A stretch of 25,574 nucleotides of DNA from Baffinella frigidus (taxonomy: Eukaryota > Cryptophyceae > Cryptomonadales > Baffinellaceae). Below are positions 8,003 to 16,136 of the stretch, one piece after another. A program made the position numbers and the translations under genes. The DNA is taken from NCBI GenBank assembly GCA_026770585.1, contig MU647051.1:177348-202921 (forward strand), in the 5' to 3' direction. Within the stretch, counting starts at the first letter, position 1, and each line of letters starts with the position of its first letter. The notes beneath the pieces were generated by a model that saw only the letters and a program-made list of their open reading frames with translations, was not told where the DNA came from and did no database searches.

Positions 8003-8311
8003 CTCCCAAACCCCAAACCCCAAACCCCAAACCCCAAACCCCGAACCCCAAAACCCGAACCCCAAAACACAAAACACAAACCCCAAACCCAACATCCCAC
8101 ACCCCAAACACCAAACACCAAACTCCAAACACCAAACACCAAACACCAACCCCTAAACACCAAACACCAAACACCAAAACCCAAACACCAAACACCGACC
8201 CCTAAACACCAAAAGCCGAAACCCAAAACCCAAAACTCAAAACTCCAAACCCCAAACCCCAAACCCCAAACCCCAAACCCCAAACCCCAACCCCCAAACC
8301 CCAAACCCAGG
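8003..8311 (+). repeat. Telomere-like array, CCCCAAA variant
   Basis: About 310 bp dominated by CCCCAAA and AAACACCAAACACC, with a well-ordered CCCCAAA run at 8245-8305. The long Pro/Lys/Thr-rich open frame spanning it is a shadow of the heptamer. The array lies directly downstream of the exon fragment at 7951, within what would be an intron. Confidence 0.9.
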
Positions 8312-8390
8312 CGTGCGAGTGGTGAAGCTAATGGATAAAGAGGAGCGGAAACGCATCTACGAACTGGTCTCACCCCACCTTTTCCTATTT

Positions 8391-8580
8391 AATCCGGGGA
8401 AACTTATTTTTCTTCCAGAATCTGGCAACGAAAATTACGACGCAAATGCTTTACTATTACTGGCACATCCACTCGAGGCTAGAAATGGTACCATTTTAAA
8501 ACAGAGCTTCTTTTACAAGTGAAGGGGGGGGGGGGGATGCCCAGTAATTTCATACAAATAGGGGCATTTGGTCACGTAGC
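8391..8580. repeat. Half of a family C hairpin fused to repeat W
   Basis: 8391-8465 begins AATCCGGGGAAACTTATTTT and continues through GGCAACGAAAATTACGACGC, matching the left arm of the element at 18342. It then switches to repeat W (8468-8580, CCACTCGAGGCTAGAAATGG, CTTCTTTTACAAGTGAAG), which is also at 3386-3490. The right arm of C is missing, so this is a recombinant or truncated mosaic. Confidence 0.6.
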
Positions 8581-8607
8581 TCAAGTTATAACTTGAGCTA
8601 CGTGACC
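8570..8607. repeat. 38-bp perfect palindrome
   Basis: GGTCACGTAGCTCAAGTTA is followed directly by its exact reverse complement with no loop. Its GGTCACGT end is the motif that recurs at about 338, 3482, 23526 and 24812 inside other repeats. Confidence 0.95.
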
Positions 8608-8734
8608 ACGCATGCCCGTGACTGGTACTAAATTTAACAACCCCACATTTAAAATACCCCCTGTTCCAGCCTCCAGTGGATGACCCAATTGTGTAGTAAT
8701 TTTCGTTGCAGGTTTCCCCGGGTGATGTTAACAG

Positions 8735-8839
8735 GTTTCCCCGGGTGATATGATGCGTTTGTACCTGGATGTCCGCACACCCGGAACAGCAGCAGCAGCA
8801 GCCTGGTGGAATGGTGGACGAGACCTCCGGGTTATATAT
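8735..8839 (+). CDS. Meckelin-like exon (pre-membrane region)
   Basis: It begins after TTAACAG, gives 35 codons in phase 0 and can end at GTGTGT. It contains MMRLYLDVRTPG, four or five Ala, then WWNGGRDLRVIY. Meckelin has, just before its first membrane segment, an RRxFLVD-type strand followed by a variable loop and a conserved RVIR motif. MRLYLD and LRVIY fit both in order. The next islands continue the same alignment. An 18-bp duplicate of the acceptor region (CAGGTTTCCCCGGGTGAT) lies just upstream at 8709. Family assignment is from remembered family patterns, not a search. Confidence 0.5.
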
Positions 8840-8930
8840 GTGTGTGTGCCAGGGTGTTTTAGTTGTGCTACGTGGGGTGTGTTGGACACACCGTCTCAGG
8901 TGTTGGACACACCCCGTTTGGTGTGGAAAC

Positions 8931-9088
8931 CCTAAACCCCAAACCCTAAACCCTACATCCTAACCCCCAACCCCTAAACCATACACCCTACACCCTAAAC
9001 CCTACACCCCAAACCCCAAACCCTAAACCCTAAACCCTAAACCCCAAACCCCAAACCCTGAATCCGAGACCCAAAACCCGAAACCCGG
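8931..9088 (+). repeat. Telomere-like array, CCCTAAA
   Basis: AACCCTAAACCCTACACCCC-type heptamer array between exon islands 8735 and 9094. The downstream exon starts only about 5 bp after the last recognisable unit (CCCGAAACCCGGAACAG), so the array supplies the 3' splice site context. Confidence 0.9.
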
Positions 9089-9093
9089 AACAG

Positions 9094-9153
9094 ATGCGGC
9101 TGGAGTTCCGCTTCGAGTACCTCGACAAGGCCGAGACCCTGCGCCTCGAACAG
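9094..9153 (+). CDS. Meckelin-like exon (MRLEF segment)
   Basis: Sixty bases between GGAACAG and GTTTCA give exactly 20 codons in phase 0: MRLEFRFEYL then DKAETLRLEQ. Codon use is strongly C/G-ending, unlike the AAACCC repeats on both sides. In meckelin the RVIR motif is followed by an alternating hydrophobic strand and then a PPxxxIxYS motif. This exon would supply that strand, and the PPxxxIxYS counterpart is in the next island (PEIKVRYS, 9408). The splice bounds and coding character are clear, while the meckelin identity is probable. Confidence 0.6.
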
Positions 9154-9276
9154 GTTTCACCCCAAATCCTCAATCCTAAATCCTGAACTTTTTTCACTTT
9201 TCTGGTGTTGGTGTTTGTGTTGTTGGTGCTGTGGATGCGTCTTATTCTCTCTGTTTTTAGATGTGTTTGCGTTGAC

Positions 9277-9404
9277 CACAAACTCCAAACCCCAAACCCC
9301 AAACACCAAACCCCAAACCCCAAACCCCAAATCCCAAACACCAAACCTTGATTGTCAAATCCTTTGACCATCAAACCCCAAGCTCCAAACCCCAAACCCC
9401 ACAC
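9277..9404 (+). repeat. Telomere-like array, CCCCAAA variant
   Basis: CCCCAAACCCCAAACACCAA array filling the second half of the presumed intron between exons 9094 and 9408. It directly precedes the acceptor CACACCAG. Confidence 0.85.
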
Positions 9405-9407
9405 CAG

Positions 9408-9446
9408 GACGACCTCCCCGAGATCAAAGTGCGCTACTCGGAGAAG
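9408..9446 (+). CDS. Meckelin-like exon (PEIKVRYS segment)
   Basis: After CACACCAG the frame reads DDLPEIKVRYSEK and may stop at GTCCTG or run further (VLRQEG, to about 9462). The PEIKVRYSEK core matches the conserved proline-hydrophobic-IxYS element that precedes the first membrane segment in meckelin. GTCCTG resembles the GTCCTC/GTCCCC donors proposed for the meckelin exons at 20706 and 24736. The 3' part of this coding block recurs at 9667 after a GA tract. Confidence 0.5.
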
Positions 9447-9470
9447 GTCCTGCGCCAGGAGGGGTCGCGT

Positions 9471-9557
9471 TCCTGCACTATCTCCTAGAGAGAGAGTGTG
9501 TGTGTGTGGGAGAAAGAGAGAGACAGAGAGACAGCGAGAGAGATAGAGAGAGAGCGC

Positions 9558-9630
<73 letters not shown>

Positions 9631-9684
9631 AGAGAGAGAGAGCGAGAGAGAGAGAGAGACTCGTGCTCCTGCACGATCTCCTAG
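9471..9684 (+). repeat. (GA)n tract flanked by an 18-bp direct repeat
   Basis: TCCTGCACTATCTCCTAG (9471-9488) and TCCTGCACGATCTCCTAG (9667-9684) flank about 175 bp of GA repeat with GCGC interruptions. Further fragments of the same text lie at about 9747 and 10031. Arg/Glu frames on one strand and Ser/Leu frames on the other are artefacts. Confidence 0.9.
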
Positions 9685-9765
9685 CGCCTTGAGCGGAGGG
9701 CACTAGGAAGGTTGAGCGGAGGGCACTAGGAGATAGAGCAGCTCCAGCACTGTCTCCTATCTCCT

Positions 9766-9896
9766 ACAGGGGTACCCTCATAAGAAAACGTCCCCCCCTA
9801 GGGCCCTACAGTAGGGCTATGCCTACGACCCTACGGCGGTCCTAGGGGGGGTCCTGGGGGGGGGGGCAGTTTCTTATGAACGAGAGGTACCCATGT
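9766..9896. mobile_element. MITE, family B, copy 1
   Basis: The ends read TACAGGGGTACCCTCATAAG and, inverted, TTTCTTATGAACGAGAGGTACCC. The centre carries C-runs, AGGGCCCTA and CCTAGG. Family copies lie at 10128, 14524, 17667 and 23821. CAGGGG termini next to TA suggest a Tc1/mariner-type non-autonomous element. Confidence 0.8.
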
Positions 9897-9932
9897 AGTG
9901 CAGCTCCAGGATATCGTGCAGCTCCTGAACTA

Positions 9933-10040
9933 TAACCCTTAAGCGGCCAGTAGGCTCATACGCCCTACCGTAGGGCCCTAGGACCTGCCTAGGACCCCTT
10001 GGCCGTCAAATTTGACGGCATGGCCACTTACTGTAAGGGA
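9933..10040. mobile_element. Hairpin, family F, copy 1
   Basis: TAACCCTTAAGCGGCCAGTA at left and TGGCCACTTACTGTAAGGGA at right are imperfectly inverted. The interior CATACGCCCTACCGTAGGGC, CCTAGGACCTGCCTAGGACC matches copies at 13982 and, partly, 10917. Confidence 0.65.
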
Positions 10041-10127
10041 TCTCCTATCTCCTAGCGCCCGCCTCGGATCCTTCAAAAGTCGACTCTTCGGGGGAAAGTG
10101 GCCGTTGGATACCGGCCCGCTGTCTCC

Positions 10128-10256
10128 TACAGGGGTACCTCGCTCATACGAAACTGCCCCCCCCCCCCTTAGGACGACCCTGGGGCCCTAGGCATGGTCC
10201 TACTGTAGGGTCCTAGCTAGGGGGGGGCGGTTTCGTATGAGCGAGGTACCCCTGTA
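10128..10256. mobile_element. MITE, family B, copy 2
   Basis: The cleanest copy: TACAGGGGTACCTCGCTCAT at left and its complement GAGCGAGGTACCCCTGTA at right, about 45-bp arms including C9/G7 runs, and TA immediately inside the flanks. Non-coding. Confidence 0.85.
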
Positions 10257-10344
10257 GGTGGCGAGAGAGCGGAGGCTAGGAGGAGAGTTGTGCCGACAAG
10301 GTGTCTGCGAACGAGAAGACGCGTCGGGTGAGATGTATTCTAAG

Positions 10345-10357
10345 TCAAAGGGGGGGG

Positions 10358-10403
<46 letters not shown>

Positions 10404-10407
10404 GAAA
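10345..10407 (+). repeat. Poly-G and (GA)n tract
   Basis: G10 followed by GA repeats, ending GAGAAAG directly before the exon island at 10409. The repeat itself provides the AG. Confidence 0.9.
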
Positions 10408-10408
10408 G

Positions 10409-10520
10409 CACCCTTGAGCGATCCGGGGCCGGGGGCTGCGGCAACCTTCGGGTTCAAGGTCGAGGCATTACCCGGTGACCTGAAAGCCTACGTGGTAGCC
10501 CTGGGGGAGCGGGGCTGCCC
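10409..10520 (+). CDS. Possible meckelin-like exon (FGFKVEAL segment)
   Basis: Open, GC-rich frame starting just after the GA tract and reading PLSDPGPGAAATFGFKVEAL then PGDLKAYVVALGERGCP, followed by GTGATG. The ATFGFKVEA...AYVVALG pattern could correspond to the strand and linker leading into the first membrane helix of meckelin, which fits its place after 9408. No membrane segments follow on this strand up to 15 kb, so if this is meckelin the copy is cut off here. Confidence 0.35.
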
Positions 10521-10524
10521 GTGA

Positions 10525-10915
10525 TGTAGTGGGCTTCGAAAAGGGCCAGCATGCGAGAGAAATAGAGTGCCATGCTTCTGTGGCCTCAAGTGCTCTGATG
10601 TCTTTCGTGGGATTCCGTGCTTCCGCAAGAGTGAAAATATTAAATGTGTCGAGAAAAAAGCAATGAGCACGCTTTATTCCATTCACGTGACAGTCTGCCC
10701 GTAACCCCTTGCGTCGGCCAGACCGCTGGGCACTAACCTCAGGAAGGTAATGCTTACGCCGAAATTACTTTCCTGCGCCGAGGCAGGGAACAAAGCGCCA
10801 ATTTTCCTGTACCTAAGCGGCAACTTCGGCCCCCAGGCCGGTTGCCGACTTTCAGGGGCTACTGACAGTTCTGAAAGCAGCCCCGCGTGCTCTTGCTGCC
10901 TACTGCAGGCGTGTG
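10525..10915. other. Unassigned stretch
   Basis: Modestly open frames occur on both strands (for example, minus AHCFFLDTFNIFTL around 10650), but none has consistent splice bounds or a recognisable motif. No inverted repeat was found. Confidence 0.4.
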
Positions 10916-10916
10916 T

Positions 10917-11020
10917 CTATCCCTCAAGTGGCCAGTAGGCTGATAACCCCTACGGTAGGGCCCTAGGACCTGCCCAGGGCGAGTTAGGGTGAATATTTAC
11001 CCTCTGGGCACTTAAGGATT
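10917..11020. mobile_element. Hairpin, family F, copy 2
   Basis: CTATCCCTCAAGTGGCCAGT at left, GGGCACTTAAGGATTAAG at right. The interior CCCTACGGTAGGGCCCTAGG and ACCTGCCCAGGG resembles 9933 and 13982. The right half is diverged. Confidence 0.55.
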
Positions 11021-11115
11021 AAGCCCACCGCACCAGTGGTGTGTGGAAACGTTTTTAGGGCAACCGTCGAGTAGTGGGGGTGCGCGTGTGGGTGAAGGCT
11101 CCCCGGGTGAACCAC

Positions 11116-11500
11116 GGTGAAGACTCAAAGTCTCACACTTTGTCGGTGAAGACTCGGTGTGAAGACTCAACGTCTCACGCTTTGTCGGTGAAGACTCGGT
11201 GTGAAGACTCGAAGTCTTGCACTTGGTCGGTGAAGACTCGGTGTGAAGACTCAACGTCTCACACTTTGTCGGTGAAGACTCGGTGAAGACTCAACGTCTT
11301 CACGCCATCGGGGCGTAGGAGTACGAAGCGAACTGTCGCAGGGGCGAAAGAATTGTCAATAAAAGAATTGTCAATAAAATCACTCAGAATTGTCAAATAA
11401 AATCACTACGAATGAGGGAAGTCGGTGAAGACTCAACGTCGCACACTGGTCGGTGAAGACTCGCTGAAGCCTCCACGTGTCAGTGAAGACCCAACGTCTC
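11116..11500 (+). repeat. GTGAAGACTC minisatellite
   Basis: A unit of about 42 bp combining GGTGAAGACTCGGTGTGAAG and ACTCAACGTCTCACACTTTG TCG repeats about four times at 11116-11306 and returns in diverged form at about 11428-11500. Between lie short direct repeats of AGAATTGTCAATAAAA (11349-11410). GAAGACTC and its near complement GACGTCTC alternate, so local hairpins are possible. 11500-11700 has no recognised feature. Confidence 0.8.
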
Positions 11501-11702
11501 ACGCCATCGGCGCGTGGGAGTACGACGCGAACTGGTGTAAGGGCGAAAACGTCACGCCAGAATTATCCATGCGTTTCAGTGCATAGCGCGGAGGTAAAAA
11601 CATGAAGGGGGGGGGGCTGAAACGTAGGTGCGCTTTCTTGAACCACTGGGGACATGAGGAGGCTGACGACAGATTGCACACGGTACGGTTCCAGTGGCGT
11701 TG

Positions 11703-12836
11703 TCAGGGGCAATACGGAGAATGGTGGGGCGCCACCTGGGGCGAGGAGGCGAACTGCTGCGGGTAGGCGCACGTCGTGTACTGCTGCTGCGGCATAAGCT
11801 GCTGCGCGTAGGTGACCGGCTGCTGCGCGTAGGTGTACTGCGTCTGCGGGAGCTGCGTGTAGGACAGGGGCTGCGCCTGCGGCAGGAGGAAACGCGTCAG
11901 CTACAATGCGCCCTGGCCGCACCGACTACGAAAAGACGGCGCTGAGTTAACGAGTGATGCAACGTTTTCAACGTCAAGCATTCTGCACACAACGCGGCGT
12001 CTGCCACGCTCGCAAGATACACCGTCGCAAGTCCAAAGTCAAGCAATTCGGAATCATGTGTGGGGTTGTAGAGGGGGGGGGCGTACCATGTACTGCTGCT
12101 GCTGCGGGTAGGAGAACGTCTGCGGCGGGTACGCGAACGACTGCTGCTGCGGGTAGCCGTACGTGGTCTGCGGCGCGTAGGTGTACGGCTGCTGCGCACG
12201 GGTAGGATGCAGAGGTCAGGCGTGGAAAGGATGGGTCGTTGCTGCGCCTTCGGGGGTGGAAGGCCAGGCGGCGCGTCGCTGCTGCTGCGCACGGGCGGGT
12301 TGTAGATGGTCAGCAGTCGCGTCACTGATGCGTCTTCGGGGCGTAGAGGAGAGGAGGCGCGTCGAGTAGGATGCAAGCGCGAGGTTGCGTGCGAAGCCTG
12401 AGAGTGTGGGTCTGGAGAAGTGGAGTATGGGATGTATGGTGGGGGAGCACCTGCATGTACTGCGGGGCGGCCGCGGTGGTGAAGTATTTGGTCTGCGTCA
12501 CGTGGATGAAGAGGTTAGATGGTGCGGGCGCGGGGAAAGGTGTGACGGGCTCGCGGCATTAGCACAGGGTTCGCGGCGAGCGAGAAGAGAGTAGGCAGAA
12601 GAGAGGAGGCAGAAGAAACGAGGGAACGGCGCCCCCCTTCCACCCCGCAAAAAGCAATCCATGGGGCGCATCGAGATGGGCTCAAGATGTGGCGCAACAA
12701 CTGAAGGACACCACACCGCCCACGCGGCTGAAAAGTCTGCGGATCGGAGCTGCAGATGGTAAGATTTTCTTTGTTTGGAGGGTGCGGAGGCAGCGGGAGC
12801 GAAATCTAGGGCGCATACCTCTCCCTGCTGCTGCAT
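11703..12836 (-). CDS. Four-exon gene for a 112-residue Gln/Tyr/Pro-rich protein
   Basis: Exons on the minus strand: 12836-12819, 12492-12451, 12191-12087 and 11876-11703. Introns are GTATGC...GCAG, GTGCTC...GCAG and GTACGC...GCAG, all in phase 0. The sum is 339 bp, 112 residues plus TGA. The start is ATG CAG CAG CAG GGA GAG. The product opens MQQQGE, continues TKYFTTAAAPQYMQ, then carries Tyr-x-x-Pro-Gln-Gln-rich text (TYGYPQQQ, TFSYPQQQQYM, TYAQQPVTYAQQ, SPQVAPHHSPYCP at the end). No signal peptide, membrane segment or cysteine framework is visible. Composition suggests a disordered low-complexity protein. I cannot name a family. The acceptor of exon 3 could shift by one CAG, and extra 5' exons are possible. 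Confidence 0.65.
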
Positions 12837-12850
12837 TTTCTCGGTGCTTT

Positions 12851-12873
12851 GATCAGTGATATCATCACTGATC
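12851..12873. repeat. Short palindrome upstream of the Q/Y/P-rich gene
   Basis: GATCAGTGAT and ATCACTGATC around ATC, 15 bp upstream of the minus-strand start codon at 12836. TTTCTC/GAGAAA extends it imperfectly. It could be a regulatory dyad or a small hairpin relic. Confidence 0.6.
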
Positions 12874-13015
12874 GAGAGAAATTTCCGTTAATTTGACCAC
12901 TCATTAATTTTTTCTCACCTTTTTAATTTGACCATCAACCTTTAAAAAACCCTAAAGGTGGACCTAAAGGAGAGCTAAACGCAATCCGAAAGCAAAAATG
13001 CTTTCTTTGCAGTCC

Positions 13016-13500
13016 TTTCTACGGAAGGGCGTGTCGTTGGCATATGTTGGGCGAAATTAAAACCTAAAGGACCTAAAGGACCCGAACCTTTTGACCTCAA
13101 GGAAAAAAAGTTTTTCTGCAGATCGTTTCTACGGAAGGGCGTGTCGTTGCGCTATGTTGGGGGCATTTAAAACCTAAAGGACCTAAACGGACCTAATGAA
13201 AAAGAAATGCGGGCGTCTTGGAACAAAACAATAATAAACGTCTCTCGCGCTCGAGCGAGAGGGCGCCAGTGAAAAATGGCTGGCCGCTTCGCAAGGCCAT
13301 GCGTACCGGTTCTCGCTCGGGCCGCCGTCTAAATCAATGACCTTCGGGGGTTATTCAAAAGTCATTTTTAGGGGGAAACGGTATTCAAAGGTCAATTTTT
13401 GGAAGAAAATGGCTCCAAGAACGAGCACAGATCCCTTCTACGGAACGGCGTGTCGTTGGCATATGTTGGGAGAAATTAAAACCTAAAGGACCTAAAGGAT
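13016..13500 (+). repeat. Threefold repeat with TACGGAAGGGCGTGTCGTTG
   Basis: A block of about 65 bp (TTTCTACGGAAGGGCGTGTC, GTTGGCATATGTTGGG, then AAACCTAAAGGACCTAAAGG) occurs at about 13016-13081, 13126-13193 and 13435-13500. The intervening 13240-13430 contains the hairpin CTCTCGCGCTCGAGCGAGAG and short repeats of ATTCAAAAGTCA. No coding sequence is recognised in 12890-13570. Confidence 0.7.
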
Positions 13501-13576
13501 AACCCTCCAAGGGCCTGGCGTGGAAATGATTTATTCCCGATAAACAGGTCCTTTTCGTCGATTGGCAGCGCCCTAG

Positions 13577-13651
13577 GATGTCACGCGCACCGATGCAACC
13601 CGTGAAACGATGCGAAATATTGTGCAACGCTCTGCACTGGTTCGTGTCGGC
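13577..13651 (+). CDS. Possible exon island, unidentified
   Basis: After GCGCCCTAG the frame reads DVTRTDATRETMRNIVQRSA then LVRVGAF and Q. The composition is amphipathic and codon use is plausible. The only nearby 3' boundary is CAG-GC, or the frame runs into the family H hairpin at 13679. It could be an exon interrupted by that element. No family recognised. Confidence 0.3.
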
Positions 13652-13678
13652 GCCTTTCAGGCAACGGACGGTTCACAA

Positions 13679-13883
13679 CCACCAACCCTCACGGAAAGAC
13701 CAATTCAACGAATTCTTGGAGCCATCCCTCCCGTGCAGACCCCCCGAAATCGAAGAGCTGACAAAAACAATGTGAGGGCAAAAGTCCCATGTACCCACAA
13801 ATAGGAAGGTTTTGGGAGTTTTAAAAGTGCTTTGCACAAACGGTCGAAAATCGTCAACTTGGTCCGCCCCTGAGGGTTGGTGG
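13679..13883. mobile_element. Hairpin element, family H, copy 1
   Basis: Ends CCACCAACCCTCACGGAAAG / CCCCTGAGGGTTGGTGG are inverted. The same terminus bounds the elements at 21423 and 24998. Interior differs between copies. The long minus-strand open frame across this and the neighbouring F element is fortuitous. Confidence 0.7.
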
Positions 13884-13981
13884 AACCTGATTGTCCAGGC
13901 TCTTAACCCTCGATCCACAGTCCGAAAGCAAGAATGGGCACCCTCTGTGGGTAAGAGCGTAGGGGTGGGTACTCCATACGC

Positions 13982-14086
13982 ATCCCTTAAGTGGCGAGTA
14001 GGCTCATACGCCCTACCGAAGGGCCCTAGGACCTGCCTAGGACCTGTAAGGGGTCCTTTGAGACCCCCTCGCCACTTAAGGGATAC
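13982..14086. mobile_element. Hairpin, family F, copy 3
   Basis: The ends ATCCCTTAAGTGGCGAG / CTCGCCACTTAAGGGAT are perfectly inverted. The interior has CCCTACCGAAGGGCCCTAGG and CCTGCCTAGGACCTG. Best-preserved F copy. Confidence 0.8.
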
Positions 14087-14089
14087 ACA

Positions 14090-14520
14090 CCCAGTGGTCG
14101 GAGTTCCCAATCCTACCCTCCTACCTACACTCTCGACGAGGCCGGCGAGATGGAGAGTCGGAGGACAAAACCCCCTCCTCTGCACGTGGACCGCACCAAG
14201 TGGACCACTCTCAGAGAGAACTTTCTTCCTGCACGTAACAACCCCCCCCCCTGTAGGAGGTGGAGTTAGAATCCATCCAGAAAATCCTCGTATGAGCAGC
14301 CGACACGGGGTACAGTAAGTGGCACAATGCGTAGCATGTGCGGCGCTGACGCTGGTTGTTCGGCAATAAATTATCAATCTTTCTAACAACCCCCACAGAC
14401 GTGATACGTGTAGATCTTCTCTCGGTCTGGCGCGTCCTAGCTACAGCAAAAAACTGTTCCGAGACAGTGTCCTCAGCTTTGGGAGGAGGGTGTCGGAAAT
14501 CTGAACTTCTGGTGCTGGGA
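14090..14520. other. Unassigned stretch
   Basis: Contains a C10 run and mildly open frames on both strands, but no splice-bounded coding island and no inverted repeat that I could establish. Confidence 0.35.
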
Positions 14521-14523
14521 CAA

Positions 14524-14645
14524 CACAGGGATACCTCGCTCATGAGAAATCGCCTCCTCCTAGGACCCTACAGTAACCCTATGCCTATGTCCCTATGGTG
14601 GTCCTAGAGGAGGGGCGTATTCTTATGAGCGAGGTACCCCTGTAT
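14524..14645. mobile_element. MITE, family B, copy 3
   Basis: ACAGGGATACCTCGCTCATG at left, TTATGAGCGAGGTACCCCTG TA at right. C-runs are diverged (CGCCTCCTCC) compared with copies 2 and 5, so this looks like an older copy. The CCCTACAGTA...CCTATG core is kept. Confidence 0.8.
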
Positions 14646-14668
14646 CTACCCGGGAGGGTCGACATTCG

Positions 14669-14827
14669 ACACTGCACTGCTAGCCAGAAGATTTTGTATT
14701 AGCCAACTTTGAAAAAATGGGAGACAGGTGTAGTAAAATGGACGCCACCATGGCGTCCGGGATTCTAAAGTGGACAGTTTCAAGGGGAGGTTGACTTTAG
14801 CAAAAACTTCTGGCTAGCAGTGCACTG
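14669..14827. mobile_element. MITE-like hairpin, family M
   Basis: Left CACTGCACTGCTAGCCAGAA, right CTTCTGGCTAGCAGTGCACTG, inverted over about 25 bp. The interior has a small palindrome GGACGCCACCATGGCGTCC (14739-14757). Single copy in the window. Confidence 0.75.
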
Positions 14828-14932
14828 GGCCGCGTCACTCCGCAGTGGCGCCGCGTGTGTTGGAACCGTTTTCCTTGATGGGGGGAGGGAAATGGAGATC
14901 TCCCGCTGGTGTGCTTACTGGGGAGATAGTCT

Positions 14933-14988
14933 GGGGACACGCCCCATGTAGGAGTAGTCTTGAGTGACTTTACACGGGGCGTGTCCCC
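14933..14988. repeat. Inverted repeat GGGGACACGCCCC
   Basis: GGGGACACGCCCC (14933-14945) and GGGGCGTGTCCCC (14976-14988) form a 13-bp stem. The loop GGAGTAGTCTTGAGTGACTT resembles text at 22155-22175 and 23050-23072 (GATGACCGGAGTGACTT), hinting at a shared element. Confidence 0.7.
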
Positions 14989-15017
14989 AAGAGAGAGGGC
15001 AGAGCTCATATTTGGGC

Positions 15018-15515
15018 CCTAAAACCTACACACTAAACCCCAGACCTACACCCTAAAACCCAACCCCTAAACCTAAAACCCAATACCAATGGGGTTGAGG
15101 GTTGAGGGTTGAGGGTTATTTGGGCATGAACCACATCGACACGATCATCAAGAACATAAAAGCCCCCTGGTTTAGGTTTAGGGTTGAGGGTTGAGGGTTG
15201 AGGGTTTAGGGTTTAGGGTTTAGGGTTGAGAGTGGAGGGTTTAGGGTGTAGGGTTTAGGGTTTAGGGTAAAGGGTTTAGGGTTTAGGGTTTCGGGTTTCG
15301 GGCTTCGGGTTTCGGGTTTCGGGTCTCGGGTTTGGGGTTTAGGGTTTGGGGTTTAGGGTTTAGGGTTTAGGATTTAGGGTTGAGGGTTGAGGGTTTAGGG
15401 TTGCGGGTTGATGGTTGAGGATTTGGGGTTTAGGGTTTATGGTCTGGGGTTGAGGGTTGAGGGTGTGTGGTTTATGGTTTAGGGTTCAGGATTTAGGATT
15501 TAGGGTTCAGGGGTC
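15018..15515. repeat. Telomere-like block that switches strand
   Basis: C-rich units (ACCTAAAACCCAACCCCTAA) up to about 15085, then G-rich units (GGGTTGAGGG, TTTAGGG, TTTCGGG) to 15515. It is interrupted at about 15120-15170 by a non-repeat island. Variant heptamers TTTCGGG cluster at 15287-15335. The polarity flip means it is not one simple chromosome-end relic. Confidence 0.9.
15123..15170 (+). CDS. Possible exon island within telomere-like repeats
   Basis: The frame GMNHIDTIIKNIKAPW has C-ending codons (AAC CAC ATC GAC ACG ATC ATC AAG AAC) and stands out sharply from the TTAGGG text on both sides. Clean AG and GT bounds are not seen: the left side is GGGTTATTTGG, the right side TGGTTTAGG. 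Not assignable to a family. Confidence 0.3.
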
Positions 15516-15519
15516 TGGA

Positions 15520-15770
15520 ACCTCGTGATCATTTCGCGTTTGTGCAGCCTTGCGATCGGCAGTAGCACAGGTTCTGGACCTCGACTATCATCGGTTATTA
15601 CCGTAGACCTCACAGCAGTCTCTGTGTTTGCGCTCACCATCTCCGGATATCATCCCCACATGAAGTTGTGAAAGGTTTTCCTGAATAACCCATACATGAA
15701 CAATCCACAAAACCTTACTTGAGGCAATGCCGTAGGGACATAGGCGGGTCCTACTGACATCCTAACCGAT
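15520..15770. other. Unassigned stretch
   Basis: Non-repetitive, mixed-composition sequence with no open frame of note and no inverted repeat found. Confidence 0.35.
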
Positions 15771-15774
15771 TCTT

Positions 15775-15872
15775 GGTGTAAGTGGCGATGGGGTCATATT
15801 TGCCCCCCTACAGGTCGTACGCTCCCACTTAGGCCTACGTAGGAGCGTAATACGCTACTCGCCACTTAAGTG
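15775..15872. mobile_element. Hairpin, family F, copy 4 (diverged)
   Basis: TGTAAGTGGCGATGGGGTCA at left, TACTCGCCACTTAAGTGATA at right, with an internal pair GTACGCTCCC / GGAGCGTAAT. It abuts the left end of the duplicated segment that begins at about 15917. Confidence 0.6.
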
Positions 15873-16136
15873 ATAGATGAAGACATTCAGGAGGTTTGAG
15901 GCCCACCGCATCCTGTGCACGCACGCCCAAGCGGGTCAGTACACGCTTCTCGACGCCACACACACTCCGCAAGAAGACACATCCGCGCGCCTCTGATTCG
16001 GCTGGCCTGGAGTTTCGGAGATGGTTCCTGCTCAGCAAGCACCGCCTCCTGGTCCCTCCTAGGGAGCTGCATTCCCGTGGACCCACTTCCCCCCGTACGC
16101 ACCTAAACTCGCAGACCCACCTCCCCCCGTACGCAC

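Noticed and set aside
7493-8338. 281-residue Arg/Glu then Pro/Lys/Thr-rich frame
   Set aside because: It is a readthrough of GA microsatellites and the CCCCAAA array, a shadow of simple repeats.
11116-11306. CRISPR-like appearance of regularly repeated GTGAAGACTC units
   Set aside because: The units are contiguous with no unique spacers, no cas genes are present, and the window is eukaryotic. It is a minisatellite.
12498-12836. 112-residue continuous minus-strand frame starting MQQQGE
   Set aside because: The same ATG is used, but a GTATGC donor after codon 6 and a chain of in-phase Gln/Tyr/Pro-rich exons give a more coherent product. The continuous frame has no further support.
13673-14389. 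238-residue open frame on the minus strand
   Set aside because: It runs straight through two hairpin elements (families H and F) and their inverted ends. Composition follows the repeats, and no domain is recognisable.
15018-15515. Chromosome end (true telomere)
   Set aside because: The array is degenerate, flips orientation, contains a non-repeat island and is embedded between other features. It is interstitial.
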